DNA of 64,000 nt, from NCBI RefSeq assembly GCF_031954525.1, contig NZ_CP134867.1, positions 2,666,001 through 2,730,000 of the forward strand, in the 5' to 3' direction. Below, piece by piece: positions 43,245 through 50,999 of the stretch. A model generated the notes under the pieces. The model was not told the DNA's origin. It ran no database searches and worked only from the letters and a program-made list of their open reading frames with translations. Within the stretch, counting starts at the first letter, position 1; every line of letters starts with the position of its first letter. Source of the DNA: Dyella sp. BiH032. Lineage in GTDB: Bacteria > Pseudomonadota > Gammaproteobacteria > Xanthomonadales > Rhodanobacteraceae. Position numbers and translations under genes: made by a program.

Positions 43245-44294
43245 GTGTCCGTGGTCAGCAGCTCTCCGCCAGAGCGGGAAAACATAGCGCCGCTGCCGTC
43301 GCCGGGCGCCGGGACACCGTTGGCCGACCGTTATGGGCGCCGCTTTCCGTATCTGCGGCTGTCGGTCATCCCGGCCTGCAATTTCCGCTGCACCTACTGC
43401 CTGCCCAACGGTTATCACGCGGCGCCCGGCGCCGCCTCGCCGCTGGGCCTGGCCGAGATTTCGCGCCTGCTGCGCGGCTTCGCCCGGCTCGGCATGCACA
43501 AGCTGCGCATCACCGGTGGCGAGCCCTCCGTGCGCCACGACCTTACCGAGGTGCTGCGCACCGCGGCGGCGGTGCCGGGCGTGCGCAAGCTGGCGATGAC
43601 CACCAATGGCACGTTGCTTTCGCGCCGGCTGGGCGAATGGATGGACGCTGGCCTCAACGCGATCAACATCAGCGTGGACAGCCTCGATCGCGCCAACTTC
43701 GCGCGCATCACCGGGCAGGACCGGCTGGACGACATCCTCGCCGGCATCGACATGGCGCTCGCCGCGGACCTGCCCGCAGTGAAGCTCAATGCGGTGCTGC
43801 TGCGCGACGTGAACGACGGCGAGCTGCCGGCCTGGCTGGACTACCTGCGCGACCGCCCGGTGGGCCTGCGCTTCATCGAGCTGATGCAGACCGGCGACAA
43901 CCTCGCCTTCTTCCGCGATCGCCATGTGCGCGCCGAAACGCTGGAGAGCCGGCTGCGCGACATGGGCTGGGAAGCGCTGCCGCGGGCCGAGGACGCGGGG
44001 CCGGCGCGCGAATATCGGCATGCCGATTACGCCGGCCGGATCGGCATCGTCGCGCCATACTCAAAGGACTTTTGCGCCGGCTGCAATCGCCTGCGCGTCA
44101 CCGCCACCGGCGATCTTCGCCTGTGCCTGTTCGGGGAGTTCGGTATTCCGTTGCGGCCGTTCCTGCAGGACGACGGCCAGCTCGACGATCTGGTGCGCGC
44201 CATCGGCGGCCAGATCGGCCAGAAAGAGCGCACGCACCATCTGCACGAAGGCCGTACCGGCATCACCCCCCACCTCGCATCCACCGGAGGCTGA
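43245..44294 (+). CDS. moaA: GTP 3',8-cyclase (radical SAM), molybdenum cofactor step 1
   Basis: The 349-residue enzyme opens cofactor synthesis by rearranging GTP. The radical-SAM cluster is CNFRCTYC (Cys-x3-Cys-x2-Cys), the SAM-binding block ITGGEPSVR, and the C-terminal second cluster CAGCNRLRVTATGDLRLC. The GTG start at 43245 has GAGGAAAACAG upstream. The C-terminus ends in STGG, the double Gly required by MoaA. It is followed after 3 bases by the moaC-mogA fusion. Confidence 0.95.
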   Translation: MSVVSSSPPERENIAPLPSPGAGTPLADRYGRRFPYLRLSVIPACNFRCTYCLPNGYHAAPGAASPLGLAEISRLLRGFARLGMHKLRITGGEPSVRHDLTEVLRTAAAVPGVRKLAMTTNGTLLSRRLGEWMDAGLNAINISVDSLDRANFARITGQDRLDDILAGIDMALAADLPAVKLNAVLLRDVNDGELPAWLDYLRDRPVGLRFIELMQTGDNLAFFRDRHVRAETLESRLRDMGWEALPRAEDAGPAREYRHADYAGRIGIVAPYSKDFCAGCNRLRVTATGDLRLCLFGEFGIPLRPFLQDDGQLDDLVRAIGGQIGQKERTHHLHEGRTGITPHLASTGG

Positions 44295-44297
44295 TTC

Positions 44298-45311
44298 ATG
44301 CCCGAGCGCGACACCCGCGCGCCCGCTCCCGCGGCTCACTTCCACATGGCCGACGTACGCCGCAAGCGCGCCACTGCGCGCCGCGCGGTCGCGGTCGGCG
44401 AACTGCATCCCGGCAGTGCCTACGAAGACCTCGTCGAAAAGCGCCTGCCCAAGGGCGACGCCATCGCCATGGCCGAGATCGCCGGCCTGCAGGGTGCGAA
44501 GAACGCCTCGCAACTGATGCCGCTGTGCCATCCGCTGCCGCTGGAATACATCGAACTGCGCTGCGAGCCCGTGCCGGAGCGCCGGGTCATCCGTGTCTAT
44601 TGCGAAGTGGCCACCTTCGCCCGCACCGGCGTGGAGATGGAGGCGCTGGCCGGCGTCAATGCCGCCTTGCTCACGCTGTACGACCTGACCAAGCCGGTGC
44701 AGCCGGCGCTCACGCTCGGCGGGATCCGGCTGCTGTTCAAGGAAGGCGGCAAGAAGGGGCTGTGGCTGCATCCGGACGGCATGAGCGATGCCGAGCGCGC
44801 GCATTACCGGCCGCGCGCGACAGCGCGGCTGGAAGGCGCGTCCGCCGCGGTGATCACCTTGAGCGACCGCGCCAGCCGCGGCGATTACCAGGACACCGCC
44901 GGTCCGCTGCTGGTGCAGCGCCTGCGCGATCTCGGTGCGGACACGGACAACGCCGAACTGCGCCCCGACGAACCCGAGCCGCTGGCCGCGCGCCTGCGCG
45001 AACTGGCCGAGGCCGGCACGCGACTGGTGCTGTGCACAGGTGGCACGGGCCTCGGTCCGCGCGACCGTACGCCCGAGGCACTGGCGTTGGCGGCCGACCG
45101 CCACGTCGACGGCATCGGTGAGCTGTTCCGCAGCGAAAGCAGCCAGCACACGCCGCTGGCCTGGCTGAGCCGCGCGGACGCGGTGCTAGTGAAGGACACC
45201 CTGGTGATCGCGCTGCCTGGCAGTGCGAAGGCGGTGGCCGAAGGCATGGACATCCTGGCGCCGATTCTTTCGCACGCACTGAGCATGGCGGCGGGCGGAG
45301 GCCACGCATGA
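44298..45311 (+). CDS. moaCB: MoaC-MogA/MoaB fusion (cyclic pyranopterin synthase and adenylyltransferase)
   Basis: The 337-residue protein fuses two enzymes. Residues about 10-165 are MoaC (MADVRRKRATARRAVA, LMPLCHPLPLEYIEL, GVEMEALAGVNAALLTLYDL), which completes cyclic pyranopterin. Residues about 180-335 are MogA/MoaB (AAVITLSDRASRGDYQDTAG, LVLCTGGTGLGPRDRTPEA, LPGSAKAVAEGMDILAPIL), which adenylylates molybdopterin. GGAGG precedes the ATG and the stop overlaps moeA. The fusion joins an early and a late step of the pathway. Such MoaCB fusions are known in some bacteria. Confidence 0.93.
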   Translation: MPERDTRAPAPAAHFHMADVRRKRATARRAVAVGELHPGSAYEDLVEKRLPKGDAIAMAEIAGLQGAKNASQLMPLCHPLPLEYIELRCEPVPERRVIRVYCEVATFARTGVEMEALAGVNAALLTLYDLTKPVQPALTLGGIRLLFKEGGKKGLWLHPDGMSDAERAHYRPRATARLEGASAAVITLSDRASRGDYQDTAGPLLVQRLRDLGADTDNAELRPDEPEPLAARLRELAEAGTRLVLCTGGTGLGPRDRTPEALALAADRHVDGIGELFRSESSQHTPLAWLSRADAVLVKDTLVIALPGSAKAVAEGMDILAPILSHALSMAAGGGHA

Positions 45312-46561
45312 GCCAGCCGCTGCTCGAACCGGCCGAGGCCTTGCGCATCATCCTGGAGCGTTGCGCTCCGCTGCCGGTGGAGACCTGCCGCACCGTCGAT
45401 GCCATGGGGCGCGTGCTGCGGCACCCGATAGCCAGCACCTCCGCCTTGCCGCCGTTCGACAACTCCGCGATGGACGGCTATGCGCTCGGCGGTGGCGCCG
45501 GCATCTTGCCCGCCGGCAGCGAATGGCCGGTCGTGGGCGAGCAGGCGGCGGGCGACGGCGTGCGCGACGGCGCCCGCGGCGCCTGGGAAATCATGACCGG
45601 CGCGCGCGTGCCCGACGGGCTGGATCGCGTCATTCCGGTGGAACAGATCGAGCGGTTGGACTCGCCCGCGCGCGTGCGGCTGCTGGCCGAGGTGGCGGCG
45701 GGCCAGAACGTGCGCATGGCCGGCTCCGACGTGGCCGCGGGCGACGTCGTGGTGGCCAAGGACACCGTGCTGGGGCCGCAGCATCTGATGCTGCTGGCGG
45801 CGCTGGGCGTGGCGACGGTCCAGACGAGCGTCCGGCCGCGTGTGGCGGCGTTCTGCACGGGGCGCGAACTGGTCGATGATCCGGCCGCGCCGCTGACGCC
45901 AGGGCTCATCCGCAATTCCAACGGTCCGTTCATGGCGGCACGGATACCGCGCGCCGGCGCCGAGCTGGTGCATGCCGAAACGGTGGGCGACGAGGTGGAT
46001 GCCTTCGTCGCGGCGGCTGATCGCGCACGCGAAGCCGGCGCGCGCGTGCTGATCTCCACCGGCGCGGTGTCGATGGGCCGCTATGATTTCGTGCCCGCCG
46101 CGCTGGAGCGGCTCGGCGCGGAGGTGCTGTTCCACAAGGTGGCGATCCGCCCCGGCAAGCCGCTGCTGTTCGCACAGCTGCCGGACGGCACGCTGTTCTT
46201 CGGGTTGCCCGGCAATCCGATCGCAGTGGCGGCGGGGCTGCGTTTCTTTGTGGAACCGGCCTTGCGCGCCATGCTCGGCCTGCCGCGCGAGCGGACGTGG
46301 CGCGTGCCGCTGGCGGCGGCCTTCGCCAAGAAGCCGCGCCTGCATTTCTACTTGAAGTCGCGCCTGGCGATCGATGCGCAAGGGCAGCTTGCCGTCACCG
46401 TGCTGCCGGGCCAGGAGTCCTACCGCATCCGGCCGCTGGCTGACGCCAACGCCTGGGTCACGGTGCCCGCCGATGCCATGGAGCTGGCGGCCGGCACCCT
46501 GGTGGACGTCCGCGGCCTGGGTCACCTGGAAAGCCCGCAGTGGGCGTGGAGCGAGGCATGA
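45308..46561 (+). CDS. moeA: Molybdopterin molybdotransferase
   Basis: The 417-residue protein inserts molybdate into adenylylated molybdopterin. Family blocks are present in order: LPPFDNSAMDGYAL, WEIMTGARVPDGLDRVIPVEQ, GSDVAAGDVVV, LISTGAVSMGRYDFV (a variant of the usual SGGVSVG.YD), KVAIRPGKPLLFAQL and FGLPGNPIAV. ATGA overlaps with both neighbours show tight coupling in the operon. Confidence 0.94.
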   Translation: MSQPLLEPAEALRIILERCAPLPVETCRTVDAMGRVLRHPIASTSALPPFDNSAMDGYALGGGAGILPAGSEWPVVGEQAAGDGVRDGARGAWEIMTGARVPDGLDRVIPVEQIERLDSPARVRLLAEVAAGQNVRMAGSDVAAGDVVVAKDTVLGPQHLMLLAALGVATVQTSVRPRVAAFCTGRELVDDPAAPLTPGLIRNSNGPFMAARIPRAGAELVHAETVGDEVDAFVAAADRAREAGARVLISTGAVSMGRYDFVPAALERLGAEVLFHKVAIRPGKPLLFAQLPDGTLFFGLPGNPIAVAAGLRFFVEPALRAMLGLPRERTWRVPLAAAFAKKPRLHFYLKSRLAIDAQGQLAVTVLPGQESYRIRPLADANAWVTVPADAMELAAGTLVDVRGLGHLESPQWAWSEA

Positions 46562-46818
46562 AGGTGCGGATCGCGCTGTACGGCGCCCTGCGCGAGGCGG
46601 ATCCTCGCGGTTACCTCGAGCTGGACGTGCCGCCGGGCAGCACCATTGCGCAGTTGCGCGAGCTGCTGGCCGCGCACGTGCGCGAGCATGCGCCGGCGGT
46701 GAATGCGGGGCTGGTACGGATTTCCGCGTTCGCCAACGCCGAGGAAATCCTGCACGGCCATCGCGACGTGCCCGAAGGCCAGGAGCTGGCGGTGCTGCCG
46801 CCGGTGAGCGGAGGTTGA
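46558..46818 (+). CDS. moaD: Molybdopterin synthase small (sulfur carrier) subunit
   Basis: The 86-residue ubiquitin-like protein (MKVRIALYGALREADPRGYL) ends in VSGG, the double Gly that becomes the thiocarboxylate sulfur donor. It works with MoaE, encoded next. The ATG at 46558 overlaps the moeA stop; an in-frame ATG at 46540 is less likely. Confidence 0.9.
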   Translation: MKVRIALYGALREADPRGYLELDVPPGSTIAQLRELLAAHVREHAPAVNAGLVRISAFANAEEILHGHRDVPEGQELAVLPPVSGG

Positions 46819-46820
46819 GC

Positions 46821-47336
46821 ATGGAGAACAGCATGGAAGACATCCGCGTCGCCGTAGTCGAGCGCAGCACCGCCGCGCTGGATGTGGCCGCGGCGCTGGA
46901 GTTCGTTTCCGATCCGCGCTTCGGCGGCATCGCCGTGTTCGTGGGCAAGGTGCGCAACCACAACGTGGGCCGGCAGGTGACCGGCATCAGCTACGACCTG
47001 TTCGAGCCGCTGGCGCTGCGCATGTTCCGCGCCATCGGCGAGCGGGCGCGCGCGGAAGTCGGCGCGCCGCTGAAGCTCTACATCGCCCACGCCAAGGGCA
47101 AGCTGCAGTTGGACGATCTGGCGGTGGTGGTGGCCGCGGGCACGCCGCATCGCGACGAAGCGTTCCGCGCGTGCCGGCTGGCGATCGAGGCGGTCAAGCA
47201 CGAAGCGCCGATCTGGAAGCAGGAGCACTACGTCGACGGCGACAGTGCCTGGAGCGAAGGCTGCTCCCTGTGCGAGGAGGATCGTCACGCCGGCGCGGAC
47301 CACGGTCGGCAGGCCGGGCATGGGCACGGACACTGA
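46821..47336 (+). CDS. moaE: Molybdopterin synthase catalytic subunit with a His-rich tail
   Basis: The 171-residue protein carries GGIAVFVGKVRNHNVGRQVTG, LYIAHAKGKLQLDDLAVVVAA and KHEAPIWKQEHYVDGDSAW, with the catalytic Lys in the KHEAPIWKKE-type block (here KHEAPIWKQE). The C-terminal tail, CSLCEEDRHAGADHGRQAGH and then GHGH, is an addition rich in His with a CxxC, suggesting metal binding. GGAGG precedes the ATG. Together with MoaD it makes molybdopterin. Confidence 0.92.
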   Translation: MENSMEDIRVAVVERSTAALDVAAALEFVSDPRFGGIAVFVGKVRNHNVGRQVTGISYDLFEPLALRMFRAIGERARAEVGAPLKLYIAHAKGKLQLDDLAVVVAAGTPHRDEAFRACRLAIEAVKHEAPIWKQEHYVDGDSAWSEGCSLCEEDRHAGADHGRQAGHGHGH

Positions 47337-47340
47337 GCCG

Positions 47341-47892
47341 ATGCACTGCGTCGGCGTCGTGCTGGCCGGCGGACTGTCTTCGCGCATGGGGCGCGACAAG
47401 GCCTTGCTGGCCTGGCAAGGGCGGCCTCTGATCGAGCGCCAGCTGGCGGTATTGCGCGCCGCGGGTGTCGACGAGGTGCGCGTCAGCGGCGATCGCGCCG
47501 CGTACGGCGGCATCGCCGACGCCATCCCTCAGGCCGGCCCGCTCGGTGGGCTGGCGGGCGTGGCGCGGGCCCAGGCGGAGGACGTCGATCTGCTGGTGGT
47601 TCCCGTGGACATGCCGCTGCTGCAGGCCGGCCTGCTGCAGCGCCTGCGCACTGAACGGCCGCAGGCGCGCAGCCTGGGTTTCGTCAGCCACGTGCTGCCG
47701 TGGCGACTGCGCCTTGACTCGCGCAGCCGCGCGGCGCTCGACGAGCTGCTGCGGCAGGACGACCCGCGCCGCCGGTCGCTGCGCGTGCTGCAGGCTACGT
47801 CCGGGCATGAGGAAATCCCGCTGACGGCCGCGGAGGCCGCGCAGCTGGCGGACTGCAATACCGAAGCCCAATGGAACGAGGTGACCGGATGA
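47341..47892 (+). CDS. mobA: Molybdenum cofactor guanylyltransferase
   Basis: The 183-residue enzyme has the signature VVLAGGLSSRMGRDKALL and the metal-binding block LLVVPVDMPLL. MobA links GMP to the cofactor to form bis-MGD, the form needed by the formate dehydrogenase and the YdeP-type enzyme in this window. It is 4 bases after moaE and overlaps the next gene by ATGA. Confidence 0.92.
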   Translation: MHCVGVVLAGGLSSRMGRDKALLAWQGRPLIERQLAVLRAAGVDEVRVSGDRAAYGGIADAIPQAGPLGGLAGVARAQAEDVDLLVVPVDMPLLQAGLLQRLRTERPQARSLGFVSHVLPWRLRLDSRSRAALDELLRQDDPRRRSLRVLQATSGHEEIPLTAAEAAQLADCNTEAQWNEVTG

Positions 47893-48239
47893 AGGTGCAG
47901 TTGCAGGAACAGTCGCTGCGCCTGCGCATCGACGAGGCCGAGCTCTCGCGCTTGCTCGATGGCTTGCCCGTGGACAACCAGACCCGCTGGCCGGATGGAA
48001 AGACCGAGCGCCAGCAACTGGTCCTGGGCACGACATCCGGCTGGCGGCGCGAGGACGACGGCTGGCGCGTCACCCTGGACGACGCCGAGGTGCGCGCCTT
48101 TGCGCAGCGCCTGCCCAGCCGCGATGGTCTTTCGCTGATCCTGCCGGTGCCCGGCGACGAAGCCTTGCAGGTGCTGTTCGACGTCGATGTGCGCGACAGC
48201 GTGCGTCATCGCCGTGGCGGCAAGGAGGGCAGGGCATGA
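47889..48239 (+). CDS. Small conserved protein inside the molybdenum operon, function unknown
   Basis: The 116-residue protein (MKVQLQEQSLRLRIDEAELS at the N-terminus, LDVLFDVDVRDS-like beta pattern later) has no signal peptide or cysteine. The start pattern MK(V/I)x-L/I-x-x-x-S-(L/I)-R-x-R resembles a small family (DUF7009 type) that I recall from similar operons, though I cannot confirm this. It overlaps mobA before and the molybdate-binding protein after it by 4 bases each, so a role in molybdate sensing or cofactor handling is likely. Confidence 0.7.
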   Translation: MKVQLQEQSLRLRIDEAELSRLLDGLPVDNQTRWPDGKTERQQLVLGTTSGWRREDDGWRVTLDDAEVRAFAQRLPSRDGLSLILPVPGDEALQVLFDVDVRDSVRHRRGGKEGRA

Positions 48240-49147
48240 AATGCGCAGCATGGATGAAACGCTGGCTGGCGCCGCTGCTGATGTGTGCCGGCATGACGGC
48301 CCTGGCCGCCGACGCGCCGGTGCTGCGCGTGGCGTACGCCGGCTCGATGGGCGTGGTGATGGACCAGTCGCTGGGGCCGGCCTTCGCCAAGGCGCACGAC
48401 GCCACCTATGAAGGCGTCGGCCAGGGTTCCTACGCGCTGGCACGCCTGCTTGCGGCGAAGCAGATGCAGGCGGACGTCTTCGTGGCCATCACGCCGGGGC
48501 CGGTGAAAGTGGTGCAGGCGGCGGGGCTGGCCACGCGCGCGGTCCCGGTCGCCAGTACGCGCATGGTGGTCATCTACAGCCCGGGCAGCCGCTTCGCCGC
48601 CGATTTCGCCGCGGCCGCGCACGGCGGGAAGCCGTGGTACGAGGTGCTGCGCCAGCCGGGCCTGCGCTTCGGCCGCACCGACCCCGCGGTGGACCCGCAG
48701 GGCGCCAATGCCTTGCTGACGCTGCAGCTCGCGGAGCGCTATTACAAGCAGCCCGAGCTGCTCGAGCAGATTGCCGGCGACCTGCAGAATCCCAGTCAGA
48801 TCTTTGCCGAACCCTCGCTGATGTCGCGCCTGCAGGCCGGCCAGATCGATGCGGCCATCGGCTACGCCAGCGCGGCGTACTCGCATCACTTGCCCATCGT
48901 GGCGCTCCCTGACGAAATCGATCTGGCCCAGCCGTCCATGCAGGACGCCTGGTACGGCAAGGCAGGCTTGACCCTGGCGGACGGCAAAAAGCTGCAGGCG
49001 CAGCCGCTGGTGTTCTACGCGACGGTGCTCCGCAACGCGAAACAGCCGGCGCTGGGCGCCGATTTCGTCAAGCTGCTGCAGAGCGCCGAAGGGCAGGCGG
49101 CCTTGCGCGAACGCGGCTACGACCCGCCGCACGGCGACGCGCTGTGA
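48236..49147 (+). CDS. Periplasmic molybdate/tungstate-binding protein
   Basis: The 303-residue protein has a signal peptide ([18 protein letters not shown]) and a type II periplasmic binding fold: [64 protein letters not shown] and [12 protein letters not shown]. The Ser-Met and TDPAxDP(Q)G blocks match WtpA/ModA-like oxyanion binders. It delivers molybdate or tungstate to the permease encoded next; both gene junctions are 4-base overlaps. Confidence 0.88.
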   Translation: MKCAAWMKRWLAPLLMCAGMTALAADAPVLRVAYAGSMGVVMDQSLGPAFAKAHDATYEGVGQGSYALARLLAAKQMQADVFVAITPGPVKVVQAAGLATRAVPVASTRMVVIYSPGSRFAADFAAAAHGGKPWYEVLRQPGLRFGRTDPAVDPQGANALLTLQLAERYYKQPELLEQIAGDLQNPSQIFAEPSLMSRLQAGQIDAAIGYASAAYSHHLPIVALPDEIDLAQPSMQDAWYGKAGLTLADGKKLQAQPLVFYATVLRNAKQPALGADFVKLLQSAEGQAALRERGYDPPHGDAL

Positions 49148-49932
49148 CGCCTTCGCCCGACGCCGCGTCCATGCCGTGGCGCCCGCGGCTTTCCGCTGCG
49201 CCGGCGCTGCTGGCCGTAGGCCTGCTCGCCTTGCCTTTCGTGGGCCTGCTGCTGGCCACCGACTGGCGCCACTTCGGGTTCGCCGAGGGCGATGGCGGCG
49301 CGGTACGGGTCTCGCTGGGTTACAGCCTGCTGGCGCTGGTGCCGATCGTGGCGCTGGGCACGCCGCTGGCCTGGTGGCTCGCACGCCATCGCATGCGGGG
49401 GCAGTGGCTGGTGGATGCACTGCTGCTGGTCGCATTGCTCACGCCGCCGCTGGCGATGGGCCTGCTGCTGGCCGCCATGTACGGGCCCTATGGTCCGGCT
49501 GGCCATCTGCTGGAACGGGCCGGGTTGCTGCTGACCAATTCGGCGCCGGCCTTCATCCTGGCGCAGTTCTACGCGGCGCTGCCTTATTACGTGATGGCCG
49601 CGCGCACGGCATTCGAGGGCGTGCCGCGCGAGCTGGAGCAGATCGCGCTGACGCTCGGTTATTCGCCGTGGCGCAGCTTCGTCCATGTCAGCCTGCCGAT
49701 GGCGCGGCTCGGCCTGGCGGCCGCGGTGGCGCTGGCCTGGGTGCGCGCGCTGGGCGAATTCGGCGCGGTGCTGATCGTGGCGTATTACCCGCAGGGCATC
49801 CCGGTGAAGCTATGGGTGAACCTGCAGAACGTAGGGCTGGATGCGGTGTATCCGCTGCTGTGGGTGTTCTTCCTTGCCGCGCTGCCCTTGCCGCTGGCCT
49901 TGGGCATGGCCGTGCGCAGGCGGCTGTCGTGA
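49144..49932 (+). CDS. modB: Molybdate ABC transporter permease
   Basis: The 262-residue inner-membrane protein has five to six helices and the cytoplasmic EAA-type loop ([20 protein letters not shown]). [20 protein letters not shown] is typical of ModB/WtpB. GTG start overlapping the binding-protein stop (GTGA). It forms the channel for molybdate import with the ATPase encoded next. Confidence 0.9.
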   Translation: MTPSPDAASMPWRPRLSAAPALLAVGLLALPFVGLLLATDWRHFGFAEGDGGAVRVSLGYSLLALVPIVALGTPLAWWLARHRMRGQWLVDALLLVALLTPPLAMGLLLAAMYGPYGPAGHLLERAGLLLTNSAPAFILAQFYAALPYYVMAARTAFEGVPRELEQIALTLGYSPWRSFVHVSLPMARLGLAAAVALAWVRALGEFGAVLIVAYYPQGIPVKLWVNLQNVGLDAVYPLLWVFFLAALPLPLALGMAVRRRLS

Positions 49933-50924
49933 TGCTGGTCGACTACCGCATCGAGCAGCCGGTACGGCTGCATGCCTGTTTCGAGGTGGAGGGCTTTACC
50001 GTCCTGCTGGGCGCCAGTGGTGAAGGCAAGTCGCTGCTGCTGCGCGCCGTTGCCGGCCTGTTGCCGGCGCGCGGCGAGCCGTTCGGCGGCCTGCCGCCGC
50101 AACGCCGCGCGGTGGGCTATCTGCCCCAGGGGCACGCGTTGTTTCCGCATCTGCGTGCGTGGGAGAACGTCGCTTTCGCACTCCATGGCCCGCGCCGGCG
50201 CGAGCGTGCGATGGAGTGGCTGGAGCGCGTGGACATGGCCGCGCTGGCCGAGCGCTGGCCCGCTTCGCTGTCCGGCGGACAGCAGCAGCGCGTGGCGCTG
50301 GCGCGGGCCTTGGCACGGCGTCCGCGCCTGCTGCTGCTCGACGAACCGACCTCGGCGCTGGACCCGGTCACGCGCGACGACGTGATGGCGGAACTGATCG
50401 CGGAAGTGCACGAGGCGGGCATTCCCGCGCTGGCCGTCAGCCACGATCCGGCGCTGGCCGCCATCGCCGATCGGCTGGTACTGATGCACGGCCGGCGCGT
50501 CGTGCAGGCGGGCACGCCGGCGGAGGTGTACGCGCAGCCGGTCAGCGGCGCGGCGGCGCGCCTGCTCGGCTTGCGCAACGTGCAGCCTGGCGTGATCGCC
50601 GGCCGGCCCGGCGCACAGCATCTGCAATGGCCGCAGGCGGACGTGCTGCTGCCGGTGCGTACCGGATTTCCCGACGGCACGGCGGTGGACTGGCACATCG
50701 CGCCCGCCGCGGTACGCGTGCATCCGGCTGCCGCGGCGCCGACCGACGCGATTCCTGCCACGTTCGAGCTGCGCCAGACCGGCGTGCACGGCAGCCATCT
50801 CGGCATGCGTTGCGGCGAGGCCCGGCTGTGGGCGGAGGCGCCCGCCGGTTTCGACCCCGCGGCGGCGGCCATGCTGTCGCTGCCGCCGGAGGCCATCCGC
50901 TGCTGGCCTGCCGGCGATGCCTGA
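49932..50924 (+). CDS. modC: Molybdate ABC transporter ATP-binding protein
   Basis: The 330-residue ATPase has Walker A GASGEGKS (about residues 27-34), Q-loop [11 protein letters not shown], signature [15 protein letters not shown], Walker [14 protein letters not shown] and the H-loop SHDP. Residues about 230-330 form the extra beta domain seen in ModC/WtpC importers. The ATG at 49932 shares a base with the modB stop (TGATG); a GTG codon directly before it could also serve. Confidence 0.9.
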   Translation: MLVDYRIEQPVRLHACFEVEGFTVLLGASGEGKSLLLRAVAGLLPARGEPFGGLPPQRRAVGYLPQGHALFPHLRAWENVAFALHGPRRRERAMEWLERVDMAALAERWPASLSGGQQQRVALARALARRPRLLLLDEPTSALDPVTRDDVMAELIAEVHEAGIPALAVSHDPALAAIADRLVLMHGRRVVQAGTPAEVYAQPVSGAAARLLGLRNVQPGVIAGRPGAQHLQWPQADVLLPVRTGFPDGTAVDWHIAPAAVRVHPAAAAPTDAIPATFELRQTGVHGSHLGMRCGEARLWAEAPAGFDPAAAAMLSLPPEAIRCWPAGDA

Positions 50925-50999
50925 CTTCGCGGCTGGCCGGTGCGGGACGGTGCGCCTATGATCGACGCCGCGTTGGTTCCCCACGTATAGCGACATCCG

